A stretch of 64,000 nt of DNA from positions 20,992,001 to 21,056,000 of the forward strand of contig OX335650.1 of the NCBI GenBank assembly GCA_946894095.1, read 5' to 3'. A program made the translations under genes and the position numbers. Within the stretch, counting starts at the first letter, position 1, and each line of letters opens with the position of its first letter. This document shows, piece by piece, positions 30,626 through 43,121 of the stretch. The stretch is from Incurvaria masculella (taxonomy: Eukaryota; Arthropoda; Insecta; Lepidoptera; Incurvariidae). A model generated the notes under the pieces. It did not search any database and was not told where the DNA came from. It saw only the letters and a program-made list of their open reading frames with translations.

Positions 30626-31560
30626 TTGAAATGTAACGATTACAGTCGATTTTCAATTGCATCCTCCGAACCGGACACTTCCCGGCCGCATGGAAGACTG
30701 AAAAGGTCATCGTCCTCCCAAGCCCGGCACGGACCGCCGTCTACCTGCGAGCTACAGACCAATTACGTCTCTGTCTCACATTGCGAGCGCCTGCTACACA
30801 GAACATATAATATCCTAGCCTGCTACTGCAGAGATCCAACCGCACGTCCCATTACGTGACAAACAGTTTGGCTTTCGCAGTCAGCACTCCACTACTCTCC
30901 AGCTCACGGGTGTTCTGCACCACGTGGAAGTTGAGCATAAACATACCCGTTACACCGTGGGTGTCTTTCTCAATATCGAGAAGGCATTCGACCGTGTGTG
31001 TATGGCACGCGAGGCTCCTGCATAAGCTGCTGGACACCACCACACCACTTGCAATCCTGAGGACAGTAGCGTCCTTCCTCGAGGGACGTCGGTTTTATGA
31101 CTCGGTGGAGGGACATGATTCACCCACGCCGCCGATCATGGCAGGCGTGCCACAGGGCAGTTGCCTTTCGCCGCTCCGTGCTAAGCTCAGCCACTCAGAA
31201 GAAGAGAATCCAAGTTCAGCAAAACGACACCCTCCGCATGGTAGTGGGGGCCAGGCGCTACGTCATAAATTACGTAATCGCCAACGACGTGCAGATGCCA
31301 CCGGTGGAGGAATTCATCTTGAAGCTCGCGCGCCGCATGCTAGAGCGCGTCGATGCTTCACCACATCCTCATCTCACCAATCTTGCTCCCCTGCACGCAC
31401 GGCCGCCCGAAGGCCCCCAAGAGCTGCTGGTTATGACGTGGTTGAACGAGCGCCTGCCCGATGTCTTGGTGAAATGATGCCCAGCCCGCCGCTAGCTTAT
31501 AGCGGCTGACCAAGGAACGTCGCAGCAGAGCATGCCGAGAAGCAGTCCGGGTAAATGGGT
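30626..31560 (+). pseudogene. Decayed jockey-like LINE reverse transcriptase
   Basis: Starts FNCILRTGHFPAAWKTEKV and continues in several frames through FGFRSQHSTT-like, FSISRRHSTVCVWHARLLHK and MAGVPQGSCLSP. The segment with the YADD site is missing; the frame then rejoins LINE C-terminal sequence. Frameshifts and an internal deletion show it is dead. It lies about 250 bp upstream of the XPC start. Confidence 0.8.
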
Positions 31561-31804
31561 TACCCTCAGGCCTGTACCTGCACACAAATCGTATAGAAGA
31601 CCCATACGATGACGACGACCCACGTTTATGGTCATTTCGAGTTGAATTTCGTATCGATTGGAAAATAGTTCAGTTTTTCATACTAGCAAGCTGCATGTGG
31701 TCATAGCGCGCAGTGCCATATGCCGTTGACGCGTCGAAATGTTTACGTTCGATTCCGTCCGGAAAACCCTCGACACGGACGGTTTTTTTCCGATCATGAG
31801 GCAC

Positions 31805-32360
31805 ACCATATCTACTTAGGAGAGCGAAAACGAGTTAATCACTGACGAAAGTTAATAGCTTTCGCCTGGGGTCATCAAACATATACATAACATGTATGTA
31901 TGTTGTGTCATCACACTCAAATTAAAATAATAGAAAGAGACAACACTAGGGCAACTCGTGGCTATCATTTCATGAGTACGAAAGCGTTGTGAATCTCATG
32001 AGTGGACCCGTGAGATTCTCACCTGTGAGTCACTGGTGATTCACAATGTTTTCTTACTCATGATATGACAGCTATGAGTCACCCTAGTGTTGTCCGTTTC
32101 TAATTATTCTAATTATAGTGCGACCACACTAACATGACATTTGATGTTTGAACACGTCAGACGAAAGCCTCTCACTTTCATCTGTGACTAACTTGCTTTC
32201 GCTTTATATGCAGCCTATCTACTCAGGAAAGCGAAAGCGAGAAGTTCTCTTGTTCAGCTCTGTCAAACTCTATGTAGAAAAAAGATGCTTACTTTTTTCT
32301 GTATAGACTTTGATAGAAGCGAACACGGGATATTCTCGCTTTCGCTTTCATGAGTAGAGC
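31805..32360. mobile_element. Nested hairpin MITEs upstream of XPC
   Basis: One hairpin at about 31920-32117 (GACAACACTAGGG / CCCTAGTGTTGTC) sits inside another with GAGAGCGAAAACGAG arms. A third at 32216-32356 has CTACTCAGGAAAGCGAAAGC and its inverse. Confidence 0.7.
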
Positions 32361-32639
32361 CCGGGGTTAACCCCGATTGCACGAAGACACGGCTGAGTTA
32401 TTCAATTATTAAACACGTCACTTTTAGTGAACCGCATAGAGTTCCTTCCATACTGTCCACACAAAGTGACATGTTCAATCATACATTTAAGGTTTATTTT
32501 GATTTATTGTCCTTTCGTTGCATGTTTACTTGGTCTTTCGTTCAATGTTTGATAGTTTTTTTTAATAATTTCAGCGACTGTCGCTGCTTTTACCCAATGT
32601 ATTGGCGGAATTCGTAATTTTAAAATGGTCACACTTGGC

Positions 32640-33055
32640 AGGTGAGTGCATTCTGCAGCGTTGCCGATCGCTCCCCGATTCCCCAAAAGGCGGGGCATTT
32701 AAGGGAATCTTCCAGGCAAAATGGACGGGAATGCAAGCGTCTCGGGGAGTTAGCGGGGAATTGGGCAATCCGCGCAGAATCTAGTTTTCTGGTTGCCTGA
32801 ACTTTTTTTGGCTCATTCGAAAAATATTACGAACATTTAAGCAATCGGGATCACTGTGGATTTTATATCCTCCCGAAAGTTGTTTAGCCAGCTGCGCGAC
32901 CTTTTTTTTTAGCTTATTCGAAATTTTGAATGAAAACATGGTTTTTATTTCGGATTTTTATGGATTTCGGGGAATCCTGTGGACGTTTTTGGGGAATTGG
33001 GAGAGTGGTTATCGGCAACGCTGGCTGGCATTCGATTCGTTGCCTGTAGTGTCGC
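32640..33055. repeat. Inverted repeat, ~40-bp arms
   Basis: GCGTTGCCGATCGCTCC-GATTCCCCAAAA (32658-32690) pairs with the complement of about 32984-33030. The inside has no frame. Confidence 0.6.
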
Positions 33056-33459
33056 GTTTTTGTCTGTGATTGTTTGTGAATTTAATCCTACGCCCCGCTT
33101 CGCCTGCCCCCGAGTGCAGCCATTCAATAGGTTCAGTGATAGATTTTTCAGATTCGTTGTGATATTTTTAAGGTAATAGTAAATTGTTGGCCTATAAGGA
33201 GGAGAGAAGACATTTTTAGTGATGCGTTGATCCAAGCTGCCATCTTGTTTTTCAGCCGCCATGTTGAAACCATAGACAACGGAAACTGATTGAATGCGAA
33301 CAATAGATGATACACATTCTTCGATGCACGCGTTCGCTTCGAAATTAGTTTTTTCGGATTATAAGTGCGAATTTACACATTGACATTGGAAACAGATTAA
33401 TAGAGGATATTACGCAAAACAACCATATTCAATCACATAGCATGGCCAAGCCAAACCAA

Positions 33460-33602
33460 GCCGGGTCCACGTGGAGAGAAACAAAGATGGCGGGCGTCGG
33501 AACCGACCGAACACGAGGCACGCCGCCATTTTGGTGTTATGCGCTTTTCTGTTATGGACTCTAGATCAGCTGACTATCTTGCGATACTAGAAATTCAGCA
33601 TG
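33460..33602 (+). promoter_or_regulatory. Candidate promoter and first exon of the MGA-like gene
   Basis: A CACGTG E-box lies at 33468-33473. AAGATGGCGG (near 33485) and GCCGCCATTTTGG (near 33523) are YY1/Pho-type sites in opposite directions, common just downstream of start sites. The segment ends CAGCATG|GTAAGT with the donor at 33603. An ATG ending exactly at the donor would be in frame with 45130 onwards, and an in-frame TAG lies 12 bases before it. Another ATG at 33554 opens a short frame that does not continue into 45130. Linking this exon to 45130, 11.5 kb away, is inference. Confidence 0.4.
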
Positions 33603-34198
33603 GTAAGTACCTATTGAATTTTTATATCAGTTAATAGAGGGGAGTTAACGTTAACTGCTGAATTATCACATTCAGGGGTGCAACCGGTTCCATGGATGTA
33701 GTTGATAGGACGCGTTTTCATACGATCACAGGATCTGCCTTCACATCTCGCAGACACCTTTCCATACCTACGTTTAGGTGCTATGTAAATTCCTAAATTC
33801 ATGACCCTATTTGACCTATATAAAGAACGTTAGCAATCCAATATGATATGTTACTTTGTATGAAACCAATATAGGTATTTGTTAACTACATTTTTCTTAA
33901 TTTGCATTTAAGTATTATTTTTTCGTGTCTGTTGCCCATCGATATTACCTCAAAGTTACTATATGGTTGGATGCAAAGACTAGATGGCCCAGATGTTCAT
34001 TGCGTACCATGTAGTATATGCCCTACGGATCCACATGTCCTAATTCATTTTAGTCCATGGTCGACTTTACGTCTGTGTAGACAACACCATGGCAGTGCCA
34101 AAACGCTGAATTTGTGCAATCTAAAAAAAGGTGGAGTGGAAATGGGGAAATGTTTCATTGAGGCTTTTGTTTTATAACTCGAAGCTGCTGCCAAAACT

Positions 34199-34431
34199 AG
34201 AGGTTACCATGGTAAATAACTCGTCAGGTGAATAGTATGTGAACAGGAAAAGAGTGATTAAATTTGACATTTAGTTGCATTTTGTACCACACCAACTGGT
34301 CAATTTTAAATCACTTTTGCCAAATAACACGTCGTTTGACAGTGATCATTGATTGATCATTGATCTCTTGCCTGTTTACCTGCTATTTACCCGGAAAGTT
34401 AACTCACCATGGTAACCTCAAGGTCTCGCTA
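34199..34431. mobile_element. Hairpin MITE
   Basis: GAGGTTACCATGGTAA and its inverse ACCATGGTAACCTC bound about 230 bp. A related single-sided fragment is at 52690-52830. Confidence 0.7.
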
Positions 34432-34625
34432 GGCTCGATGAAGGTGTACATTAGGATGACTTAACCAGTACAGTCAACGGCATCAAGTTTCAATTGTCGT
34501 AATATAACTTGAGGCCACACAATACTAACACACATGCACCCAGGTGTTGTGCTTCGATCGATCATGCACACCGATCCACAAATAAATACCCACGGAAGTC
34601 CAAAATAACTACTAACAGTTGTATT

Positions 34626-35450
34626 CAGAAAGCACCTGTCAAAAGTTAGTACGAGATTAGCACTAGACTAACCATACAAAAACCGGTTTAGTCCGACCTT
34701 AATACGCGAGCTAAAGTTAGTCCGCCCACTGTGAATACGACAGTAATAGTGCTTCCGCACAACAGCTTGACTCAAGGAGAGTCAGTGCACTATTTTGAGC
34801 TTTATTGCCAAGTCTCTAAAGCTTTCATTACTAAGCCTGCTGGTTCAAAGGCAGCTGCCACACACTTCACGCTGCCGTCGCTTAAATTTGGCACGCACCT
34901 GCTTAAGTGTTGTCATGCACTTCCAGTCAAATAAAACTCATCCAAACGTTAGAAAGATTTCTTAGTAGTGTGTCTAGAATTGTTTTACTTTGATGTATTG
35001 TTTGTTATCTGTCTGGTGCTGTTTAATACAGCTAGGTGCCTTCTGGTGTTGTTTGTTTTTTTTTTATGTAAATGCGTATTGTTATGCATTGTTTAGTATT
35101 GTTTAAGTGTATTTTTTTTTGTTCAATGTTGTTTTGTGTTATTTGGTTATGTTGGTTTGCCTACGGTGTCACTCCTAAATGCAGCCCCATAATGTACTGT
35201 GTGAGTTCCGGCACTTAAAAGAATAAAGTGGTCCCGCTTGTGCATGTCGAAAGCACCGACTGAGGGATTTGTCATTCGTGGATTGGATTCTACGCAAAAC
35301 TGTATGTTTCTTTTCTTACTTACTAGCGGTCGTATTAAGAGTGAACCTGTCAAAACTTAGTACGGGACCATCAATGGACTAACTATACAAACACCGGTTT
35401 AGTCCAACCTTAATATAGGTACTAAACTTAGTCCGCCCACTCTGAATGCT
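34626..35450. repeat. ~110-bp direct repeat pair
   Basis: 34630-34738 and 35338-35450 share ACCTGTCAAAA-TTAGTACG, AACCGGTTTAGTCC and TTAGTCCGCCCACT. About 600 bp of T-rich sequence without a frame lies between. Confidence 0.7.
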
Positions 35451-35624
35451 GCCCGGGACGGAACTTGCCCTGCACCCTCCAAGCGCCAGTGGCTGTACAG
35501 AAACCCGATCCTAACCTATACGATCCGATATAGTTTTGGTTTTGCACAGCCATTTGGGCATCCATCTCACCAAATACACTACCTATACTTTGTGCTTTTA
35601 ATTTTTTTAAAGTATCAAGGTATT

Positions 35625-36174
35625 TTAAGGTGGCCCAACCCGCTCATCTCCCCATACAAAAGGGGAAAGAAGATCACGCCTATATTTCTTGTCAGAGATC
35701 CAAAATTTTGCTCAACATAGCTCTATTTGATTGAACTAGATGTCTGATGACCATTGGCATTGTAAAATTGTGTTTGGTTTCCAAGTTATAACGTCCGAAA
35801 GTTCGGATTTTTCGCGCGTTTTATACAATAACTTTGGCGGTGGATTACGCAATGATAAAGTAAGAACATCTTAAAAAGCGTAGTCATCAGACATAGCTTC
35901 TTTATTCAAGATTTATAATCTATTTGGTTTTTGTTAGATTGTTGACTACAGCGGTCGTGGTTTACTTTTAGCTATAAGTCATTTTAAAATTAAAATTTTC
36001 GTAAATCTTACCAAATCATACACTATGCACATTTTCTTTTTTGTGGACATTTTGCATCTTCCTCATCACGGAGCCTGTCTTATTCTTGGAAACAGAGAAG
36101 GTCCCAGAGCGCAACAGCACGGTTTTGTACAGTGCCCGCAAATGAGTTGAGGCCGCCGGGTTGGGCCACCTTAA
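35625..36174 (-). mobile_element. 550-bp TTAA MITE
   Basis: Reverse-oriented copy with the same terminal inverted repeats and TTAA at both edges. Confidence 0.85.
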
Positions 36175-37174
36175 GAGGATAATGCGGTGATCAAGTTCCA
36201 TACAATGGCTCGTGCCTGATTCCGCAGTCAAATTAAGAAATGTTTTTCTGAAATTGTTCACATTCTGAAGTAATTACTGTTTTCGGAACGGAAATCTAAG
36301 AGATGCTTGGCGAGTGCGCCAAGCGTCACTTCGAGATGCAGAGTTTCATGGTTCATCATGGTGCATCGCGTTTCAGTTTTTATTTTACTTTGTAATCAGT
36401 TGCAGGTTGTCCGTAGGTTATATACAGGTTGAATTTTTAAAGTGTGCCTTCATGGCACGAAACATAATCCGAAACTATAATAAATAGCGAAAAAAAAACC
36501 CAAAGGTCAAAAGTCCGATTTTCCTAGAAAAATAACACTTTCTGTATTATTGCACCAGTAAACAATGTCGCTTATAAGGAACAAATCCTGTGAAGTAATT
36601 CGTGTTCGGCAAACTAAAGGAAAGTGCTGATTATTATTATTATTAACCATACCTAATCAGAGTATTCGCAATGAAACTGAACACACCAGGACTAGACGAT
36701 TGTACTCACCTACATTTAGCACCACAAAATCGTGTTCTTATTTCAAAATTGTGTTCGTGCCTAGCGGCCATGATAAGCGGAAGCAAACAATATTTTAAAC
36801 AATTTGATCAACTTACCATAAACAAAGATTTACCCAATCACTGGTACTGCCCAACCATTGAAAGCCCCCAGTTTGTGTGTACCCCTCAAATGGTTCTTGA
36901 ACATAGCTTAAGAAAATAGCGAGATGGAAACTTGATTGTTGCCAACTTCATTGTTGTATAGTGAAACAAATAAAATTAAACACATCTGTTTTGTATACGT
37001 CCACAAGTGTAATTTTTTTTGTCTCAAGGAATTTTTGGTGTAGATTTTTGAAAATTAGGTTTAGTAAATAATATCACTAAAGTGTCCTAGTTGGGAACAT
37101 GTCATAAATATAAAAAAATATATATTCATTATATAAAATCTTAGATGGCATTGATGGCATTGTTTATTTATTTG

Positions 37175-37549
37175 TTAAGAACGGCCCGTAAGCCATGCTC
37201 CCCATACAAACGTAGTTTACTAATAATTTGGAAACCGCTATTCCGATCAAATTGATATTTAATATCTAATATCAGGTAACAAATATCTGTGTCTGCATGC
37301 TTTTGTTATTTTGAAAAATCCAAACCGAATGAAATGAAAGCAAAAAGAAAATCTTCATACAAATTTTGTTTTCTTATGGTTTGACCCAGAATACATTTAC
37401 CGAAAAAACAAAGGCATGCAGACACAGATATTTGTAGCCTAATATTAGATACCAAATATCAAGTAAGTTGGAACATTGGTTTTCAAATGATTAGTAAACT
37501 ACGTTTGTATGGGAGGCGAAATTTTCAGGTGCTTACGGGCCGACCTTAA
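37175..37549 (-). mobile_element. Fold-back TTAA element, ~380 bp
   Basis: Same element in reverse; both edges TTAA. Confidence 0.85.
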
Positions 37550-38141
37550 GGACATTCAAACAGATATAATAATTATTATAAAGACATAGAATTACAACAT
37601 ATAAGTAAGTGCTCATCCAGCACACAAAGTCACAAATAAACCCTGGGGTTTGGGCGAATAAAAAAAAACAATATTTTCGGCAAAAAAAAAAAACTGAAAA
37701 CAAACAATACAGTTTTACCTACAGTGATGCATTTACAAGTTACTTAATAATGATAATAATATTTGCATCACCCTGTAGCAACTTTCATCCTTGCGCGTAC
37801 ACGTGTGGCTCACGGATTGTTCCGTACCGCGCTAGTGCACGGTCGGCTCATGCGTAGGTGGGGCTCCTTCGATATAGCTCTAAAATGGCAGGCAGTGGAG
37901 GTTTTCGATAATAAAATGCAGGAGTGATTCTTACTTGATGTATTCCAAGGCAAGGCGACGACAAAACAGGATGTGGCAACGACAATAATGTTGCCACATA
38001 GAAAAGACCATAAATAATAATATTACTTGAAGAGCAAAGTTCCCAAGCCGACCGTGCACCAGCGCGGTACGGAACACGGATAAGTCCCATAAACTTCTTG
38101 TGGGATTCTACCCTGTTGCTACTCACTCTCAGTTGGTTTTT

Positions 38142-38446
38142 AGGGTTTCGTACCCAAAGGGTGAAAACGGAACCCTATTACTAAGCCTCCGCTGTCCGTC
38201 CGTCCATCCGTCCTACCGTCCCTCCGTCCGTCCGTCCGTCTGTCACAGGGCTGTATCTCATGAACCGTAAAAGGTAGGCAGCTTAAAATTTCACAAAGTA
38301 TGTATTATTTTGCCGCTATAACAACAAATAGGTAAAATAAAAAAATCATAACAACTAAAGGGGCCCATACAAAAAACGTCATTTTTTGGCGTTGATGGTA
38401 CGGAACCCTTCGTGTGCGAGTCCGACTCACACTTGGCCGGTTTTTG
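38142..38446 (+). mobile_element. (CCGT)n-bearing interspersed repeat
   Basis: Same ends as 19741-20028 and a longer (CCGT)n run at about 38196-38240. Confidence 0.8.
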
Positions 38447-38966
38447 GTAACTATTTTGTAGGTGAAATATTTTTGTGCAAGATTGTTTCCAGTGTTTCAG
38501 TCAGCTTGCTGACATCTTCAATCCCATACAAAATAAGTGAAGTTGGTCGGTTTTTCAGAATCACTTTCTGCATTTATTGGCAGGACGGAGAATCGACACT
38601 CAAATTGCAGGCAGGTTTATTCCGGGGGTGGAGAGTTGGACTATTTTCCTTTTTCAAAATATTAAAAACCTTAAAATGATTTTTCTCAATCAATTGGTGC
38701 CACTTGATTCGCGAAATATGATGTTTCTACCAAAATATCGTTAGTTATTGTTGAGGTGGCCACGTTTATATTGGGAATTGAGCGGGAAGGCCCACCTTAA
38801 GCTGGAGTTGAAATAGTTAGTTTTTTCCGTTCCATCATGAGCCCTATCTATAAATTTAGGTTCACTCGTATTCTCCTTGGTGCCGCCACATGCAGGAAAC
38901 TAATTCGAGAAAGTTCGACTGCGCTCAGTTCTATGCCGCCCGATGTAACCATATTTGCCATTGCCA

Positions 38967-39371
38967 TTTTATGCAACCTGACATAGATGGCTAATACCAC
39001 ACAACCACCTTTATGATAGCCCAATAAACCACATTCCCTAAGGAGTTAGGTGCCATGCCAGGACCTTCCGTTTATGAGCACGGCTAGATTGGACTGGGTG
39101 GAAAACACGAACAATTTTTCATTGCTCTTTCGACCATCTTTTCATCCAATGCGATGGTACCAACCCGGATGGGCCCAAACCCTTCCCCTCCCATACATTG
39201 GGAAGGGGACATACATTTTTACATGGGTTCGGAACCATGGAGCAGCTCGCATTCGTGAAGAAATGCACTTATCCAACTCAGAAAAAGAAAGAAAGTGGTG
39301 CATGCGAGGATTTGAACCCAGACCTCTGGTTTGCTAGGCAAGTCCCCGTGCCACTAGGCTACGAGCCACTC
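38967..39371 (-). mobile_element. tRNA-headed SINE
   Basis: Full-length copy; head complement GGATTTGAACCCAGACCTCT through GGCTACGAGCC. Confidence 0.8.
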
Positions 39372-39784
39372 TGATGGAGGCAGATAGTTGTTATCAAGAT
39401 GTCAGCAGACAATATCTATTCCCTCTCAATGTAATTGAAAAGTTTTATTATGTTTTTTTTTTGCGATTTTATAACTTACGACCAGTTTGGTTATAGTGGG
39501 GAGAGATTACTTATAGCGGCGGGTCAATAAAACGGCAGTTCAAAGGGACTCGATGGTAGCGTTTAGCAGATTTACATCTTTTCATCTACCTTTTACCGTC
39601 TCGGTTCCGGCAATTAAAAATCATACAATAGGGCCCACTGCATTTCTTCCCGTGCATGTCGTAAAGGAAGACTTACGGGATTTGGTTTGGATTCCACGTA
39701 AAAATGTTAGTCCTTACTCATTTGTTGTTTGATATAATTTGAATTTGTGTGATAAATATCTTGACAATTCCATTGATGATATTT

Positions 39785-40081
39785 CATTTCATTCATTTCA
39801 TTTATTTATTTAACTTCTGGTAGTAAAACTACACTAAGTCATGTCACAATTTGATTGATCCGCGGATTCGATCAACCAGTGAAGAAGAACCCGCAAAGAA
39901 ACTTCAGTGGTCTATAAATTATGTTTTTTTTTTGTCTTTTTTTTTCGTCCACATAAATGATATAACACAATTATGATTTCATACCTAAATGCTACTGCCA
40001 AACTTACATTCGTAGAGCGGTCTAAAGCAAAGAACTAAGAACTACGAGGAAAAAACAATCCACAATGTCTTAATCAAAGTC
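39785..40081 (-). mobile_element. LINE 3' end, second copy
   Basis: Reverse-complement partner of 5452-5755. Its 5' edge is cut by the MITE that begins at 40082. Confidence 0.7.
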
Positions 40082-40629
40082 TTAAGGTGGCCCATCCCGC
40101 TCATCTCCCCATACAAAAAGGGAAAGAAGATCACGCCCATATTTATTGTCAGAGATCCAAAATTTTGCTCAAAATAGCTTTATTTGATCGAACTAGATGT
40201 CTGATGACCATTGGCATTGTAAAATTGTGTTTGGTTGCTAAGTTATAAGGTCCGAAAGTTCGAATTTTTCATGCGTCTTATACAATAACTTTGGAGGTGG
40301 ATTACGCAATGATAACGTAAGAATATCTTAAAAAGATTAGTCATCAGACATAGCTTATTTAATCAAGATTTATAACCTATTTGGTTTTTGTTAGATTTTT
40401 GACTACAGCGGTCGTGGTTTACTTTTAGCTATAAGTAGTTTTTAAATTAAAATTTTCGTAAATCTTACCAAATCATACACTATGCACATTGTCTTTTTTG
40501 TGGACATGTTGCATCTTCCTCATCACGGAGCCTGTCTTGTTCTTTGAAACAGAGAAGGTTGAAGCGCAACAGCACGGTTTTGTACCGTGCCCGCGAATGA
40601 GTTAGGCCCGCCGGGTTGGGCCACCTTAA
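40082..40629 (-). mobile_element. 550-bp TTAA MITE
   Basis: Reverse-oriented, nearly full-length copy. It lies between a LINE 3' end on the left and a LINE reverse transcriptase on the right. Confidence 0.85.
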
Positions 40630-40635
40630 TGGCCT

Positions 40636-42155
40636 AGCCTAGACGTGGAGTTACTGTTGGCTAAACTGTCCTACTATGGCCTAAGTTCAGAAGCACATCA
40701 GCTGATGAAATCTTTTTTAACAGCCAGGTCACAGGTCACGAAGTGTAGAGGCTCGCATGGAGGTTTCGCATATTCGAAAAAAACAATGCTTAAAAGAGGC
40801 TGCCCGCAAGGTTCAATTTTATCACCGTTGCTCTTCACGATACACACCGCGGATATGCCCCAATGTCTGCAATACATGAGCTGTCAGATGTATGCAGACG
40901 ACACCCAGCTATTATTCTCGTTTCACGTTGACCAATTAGATACAGCTGTTTAAACAATTAATGACGATCTCAACCGTATCTGGCAATGGTCAGTTGATAA
41001 TGGACTCGCTCTAAATCCCGACAAAACTGTTTACCTAGTCATGGGAACAAAAAAGCAAGTCGAAAAAGTCCTTCTAAAAAAACCAATAATTAAAATTAAT
41101 AATAATCCTATCCCTATGGTAAAATGTGCACGTAATTTAGGTTTACATATGGATAGTCAACTTAGATTCGATGAACATGTAACGAAAAAAATTCAAATTG
41201 CTTTCAGTCGACTTAAAATCCTTTACAAAGTCCGTGATCATTTAGCTTAAGAGGTTCGACACATACTTACCGATGCTCTCATACTATCACAGTTTGACTA
41301 TTGTGATACAGTATATGGACCATGTCTATTAAAGCAAACCGAAAAAAGAATTCAGCGTGTTCAGAATGCATGTATACGTTTCTGTAGACCACTGCGTAGA
41401 AGGCAACGAATAACTCCAGTTCTGAATAGGCTGAACATTCTTAATATGGGAAACAGAAGGGCACTTCACCTGGCCTCTCAGATACATAGAATTGTGCATA
41501 CTCATACTCCAGAACTGCTTTATACTAAATTGTCTTGGGCTGGCGAGCGGCACAGGTACAATACTCGCGCAGTAGGTAATCTGCTTACCGTCGCCAAACA
41601 TAAGGGGGCGGCTTTTGAAGGATCTTTTAGATATGCTGCTACCAAATGTTGGAATAATATACCACCACCCATTAAAGCAATATGTAGCAATAAGGTTTTT
41701 AAAACGAAGTATAAAACGGTTTTAATTAATCTTCAGCAATCTCAGTGAAATGTTGATTACATTCTTTAATAATCTGGTTCTTGTGTTTGTGAAAAAAAAT
41801 TGCATTGAAATTTTGTTTACTTTTGTTAAAATATTTTCCTTTAGCTAATACTATGTTGTTGCATCATATGTTATTTGTATTCTAGTTTGTTTCTTTCATT
41901 TTGTTTTTTTTGTGATTTCCGCTACCTCAAAAATGTTTTTATTTACTTTTTAGATAACAGGAGTTCACTTAAAACCAGCTGCGATGGAACTAATATGTTC
42001 TATCGCAATGTGCTGTGTGAAATCCTTTTCAACAATTCATTTAAATTCAATATGTTACTTTTTTATATCTGTTTATTTATTATAATGTTGTGTGTGTAAT
42101 CGATTATGTAATTGTTGAATAAATGTATTTTATTTCTTTCTTTCTTTCTTTCTTA
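40636..42155 (+). pseudogene. LINE reverse transcriptase fragment with YADD
   Basis: One frame from 40645 to 41748 with two in-frame TAA stops (40951-40953 and 41248-41250). It has KRGCPQGSILSPLLFTIHTA, then CQMYADDTQLLF, the catalytic Asp pair, and a C-terminal part ending RYAATKCWNNIPPPIKAICS. A 3' UTR ends in (TTTC)n at about 42135-42155. 5'-truncated; CR1/jockey group. Confidence 0.85.
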
Positions 42156-42534
42156 ATTAATAAATAAATTACTTAACTTAATAACCTAATCATTATACAT
42201 ATTGAGTATTTATTTCGGGTGTAAACGCCTTCGTCAACTTAACAGCTATGTCGGGTGTACAGAGCTTAGAACTTATTATTTATTATTGTATTCTAATGAT
42301 TACTATGTTTTCATTAAATTATTTTGACAATACTTATTGATGCCTGCCTTGCTGATTTTGTAAAATTGAAGTGTATTTCCAGTTAATTTAAAAATCTAGA
42401 CTTAAGTGAGCCTCTTGCGATGATAACGACAGATAATGATTTTTTTATGCTTTAGTTTTATGTAATGTTAATGTTTAACGATTCCAAGTGTTCCATGCGT
42501 TCCAAAGGAGGATAAATAAATACAATACAATACT

Positions 42535-42755
42535 AGGTGGGAGAGTAATCCCGCCCGGGTTAGTACCATAGCATTAAATGAATGATGGTCGAAGCGCCAA
42601 AAACATTGTCCAAATTTTCCATCTAGTTCCATGCAATATATCTAAGGAAGGTCCTAACATGGCACCTACTTCCCATTTGGTGTGTTAGGTTAGGTTAGGA
42701 TATTAAATCATGACGGTCGTATTGGTATTGCCATCCATGTCCAGTTACATAAAAA
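42535..42755 (+). mobile_element. SINE body carrying TTAGG repeats
   Basis: Opposite orientation to most copies, head missing. Three perfect TTAGG units lie at 42685-42699 where other copies have the GTGTTGGGCTAATA segment. Confidence 0.65.
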
Positions 42756-43121
42756 ACCGGCCAAGTGCGAGTCGGACTTGCACACGAAGGGTTCCAAACC
42801 ATTGTACAATATTTGACACAAAAAATCAGGTTTTTTGAACCCTATTACTAAGCCTCCGCTGTCCGTCCGTCCGTCCGTCACAGGGCTGTATCTCATGAAC
42901 CGTAATAGGTAAGCAGTTGAAATTTTCACAGAGTGTGTATTTATTTTGCCGCTATAACAACAAATAGGTAAAATAAAAAAATAATTAAAATTAAATTTAA
43001 AAAAATTAATAAATAAAAAATAATTTTTTTTTTTAAAGTGAACGTGATTTTCGGTGTTAAATAATGTACAATGGTATGGAACCCTTCGTGTGCAAGTCCG
43101 ACTCGCACTTGGCCGGTTTTT
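42751..43121 (+). mobile_element. (CCGT)n repeat with both ends inverted
   Basis: Starts with the 3' end in reverse (AAAAAACCGGCCAAGTGCG) and finishes with the 3' end forward, so it lacks the normal left end and can snap back. Confidence 0.7.

Noticed and set aside
34626..35450. LTR retrotransposon bounded by direct repeats
   Set aside because: The repeats are only about 110 bp, lack TG...CA ends, and no gag or pol sequence lies between.
36671..36919. 82-codon frame with several Cys
   Set aside because: No splice context, no recognised motif and no conserved pattern.
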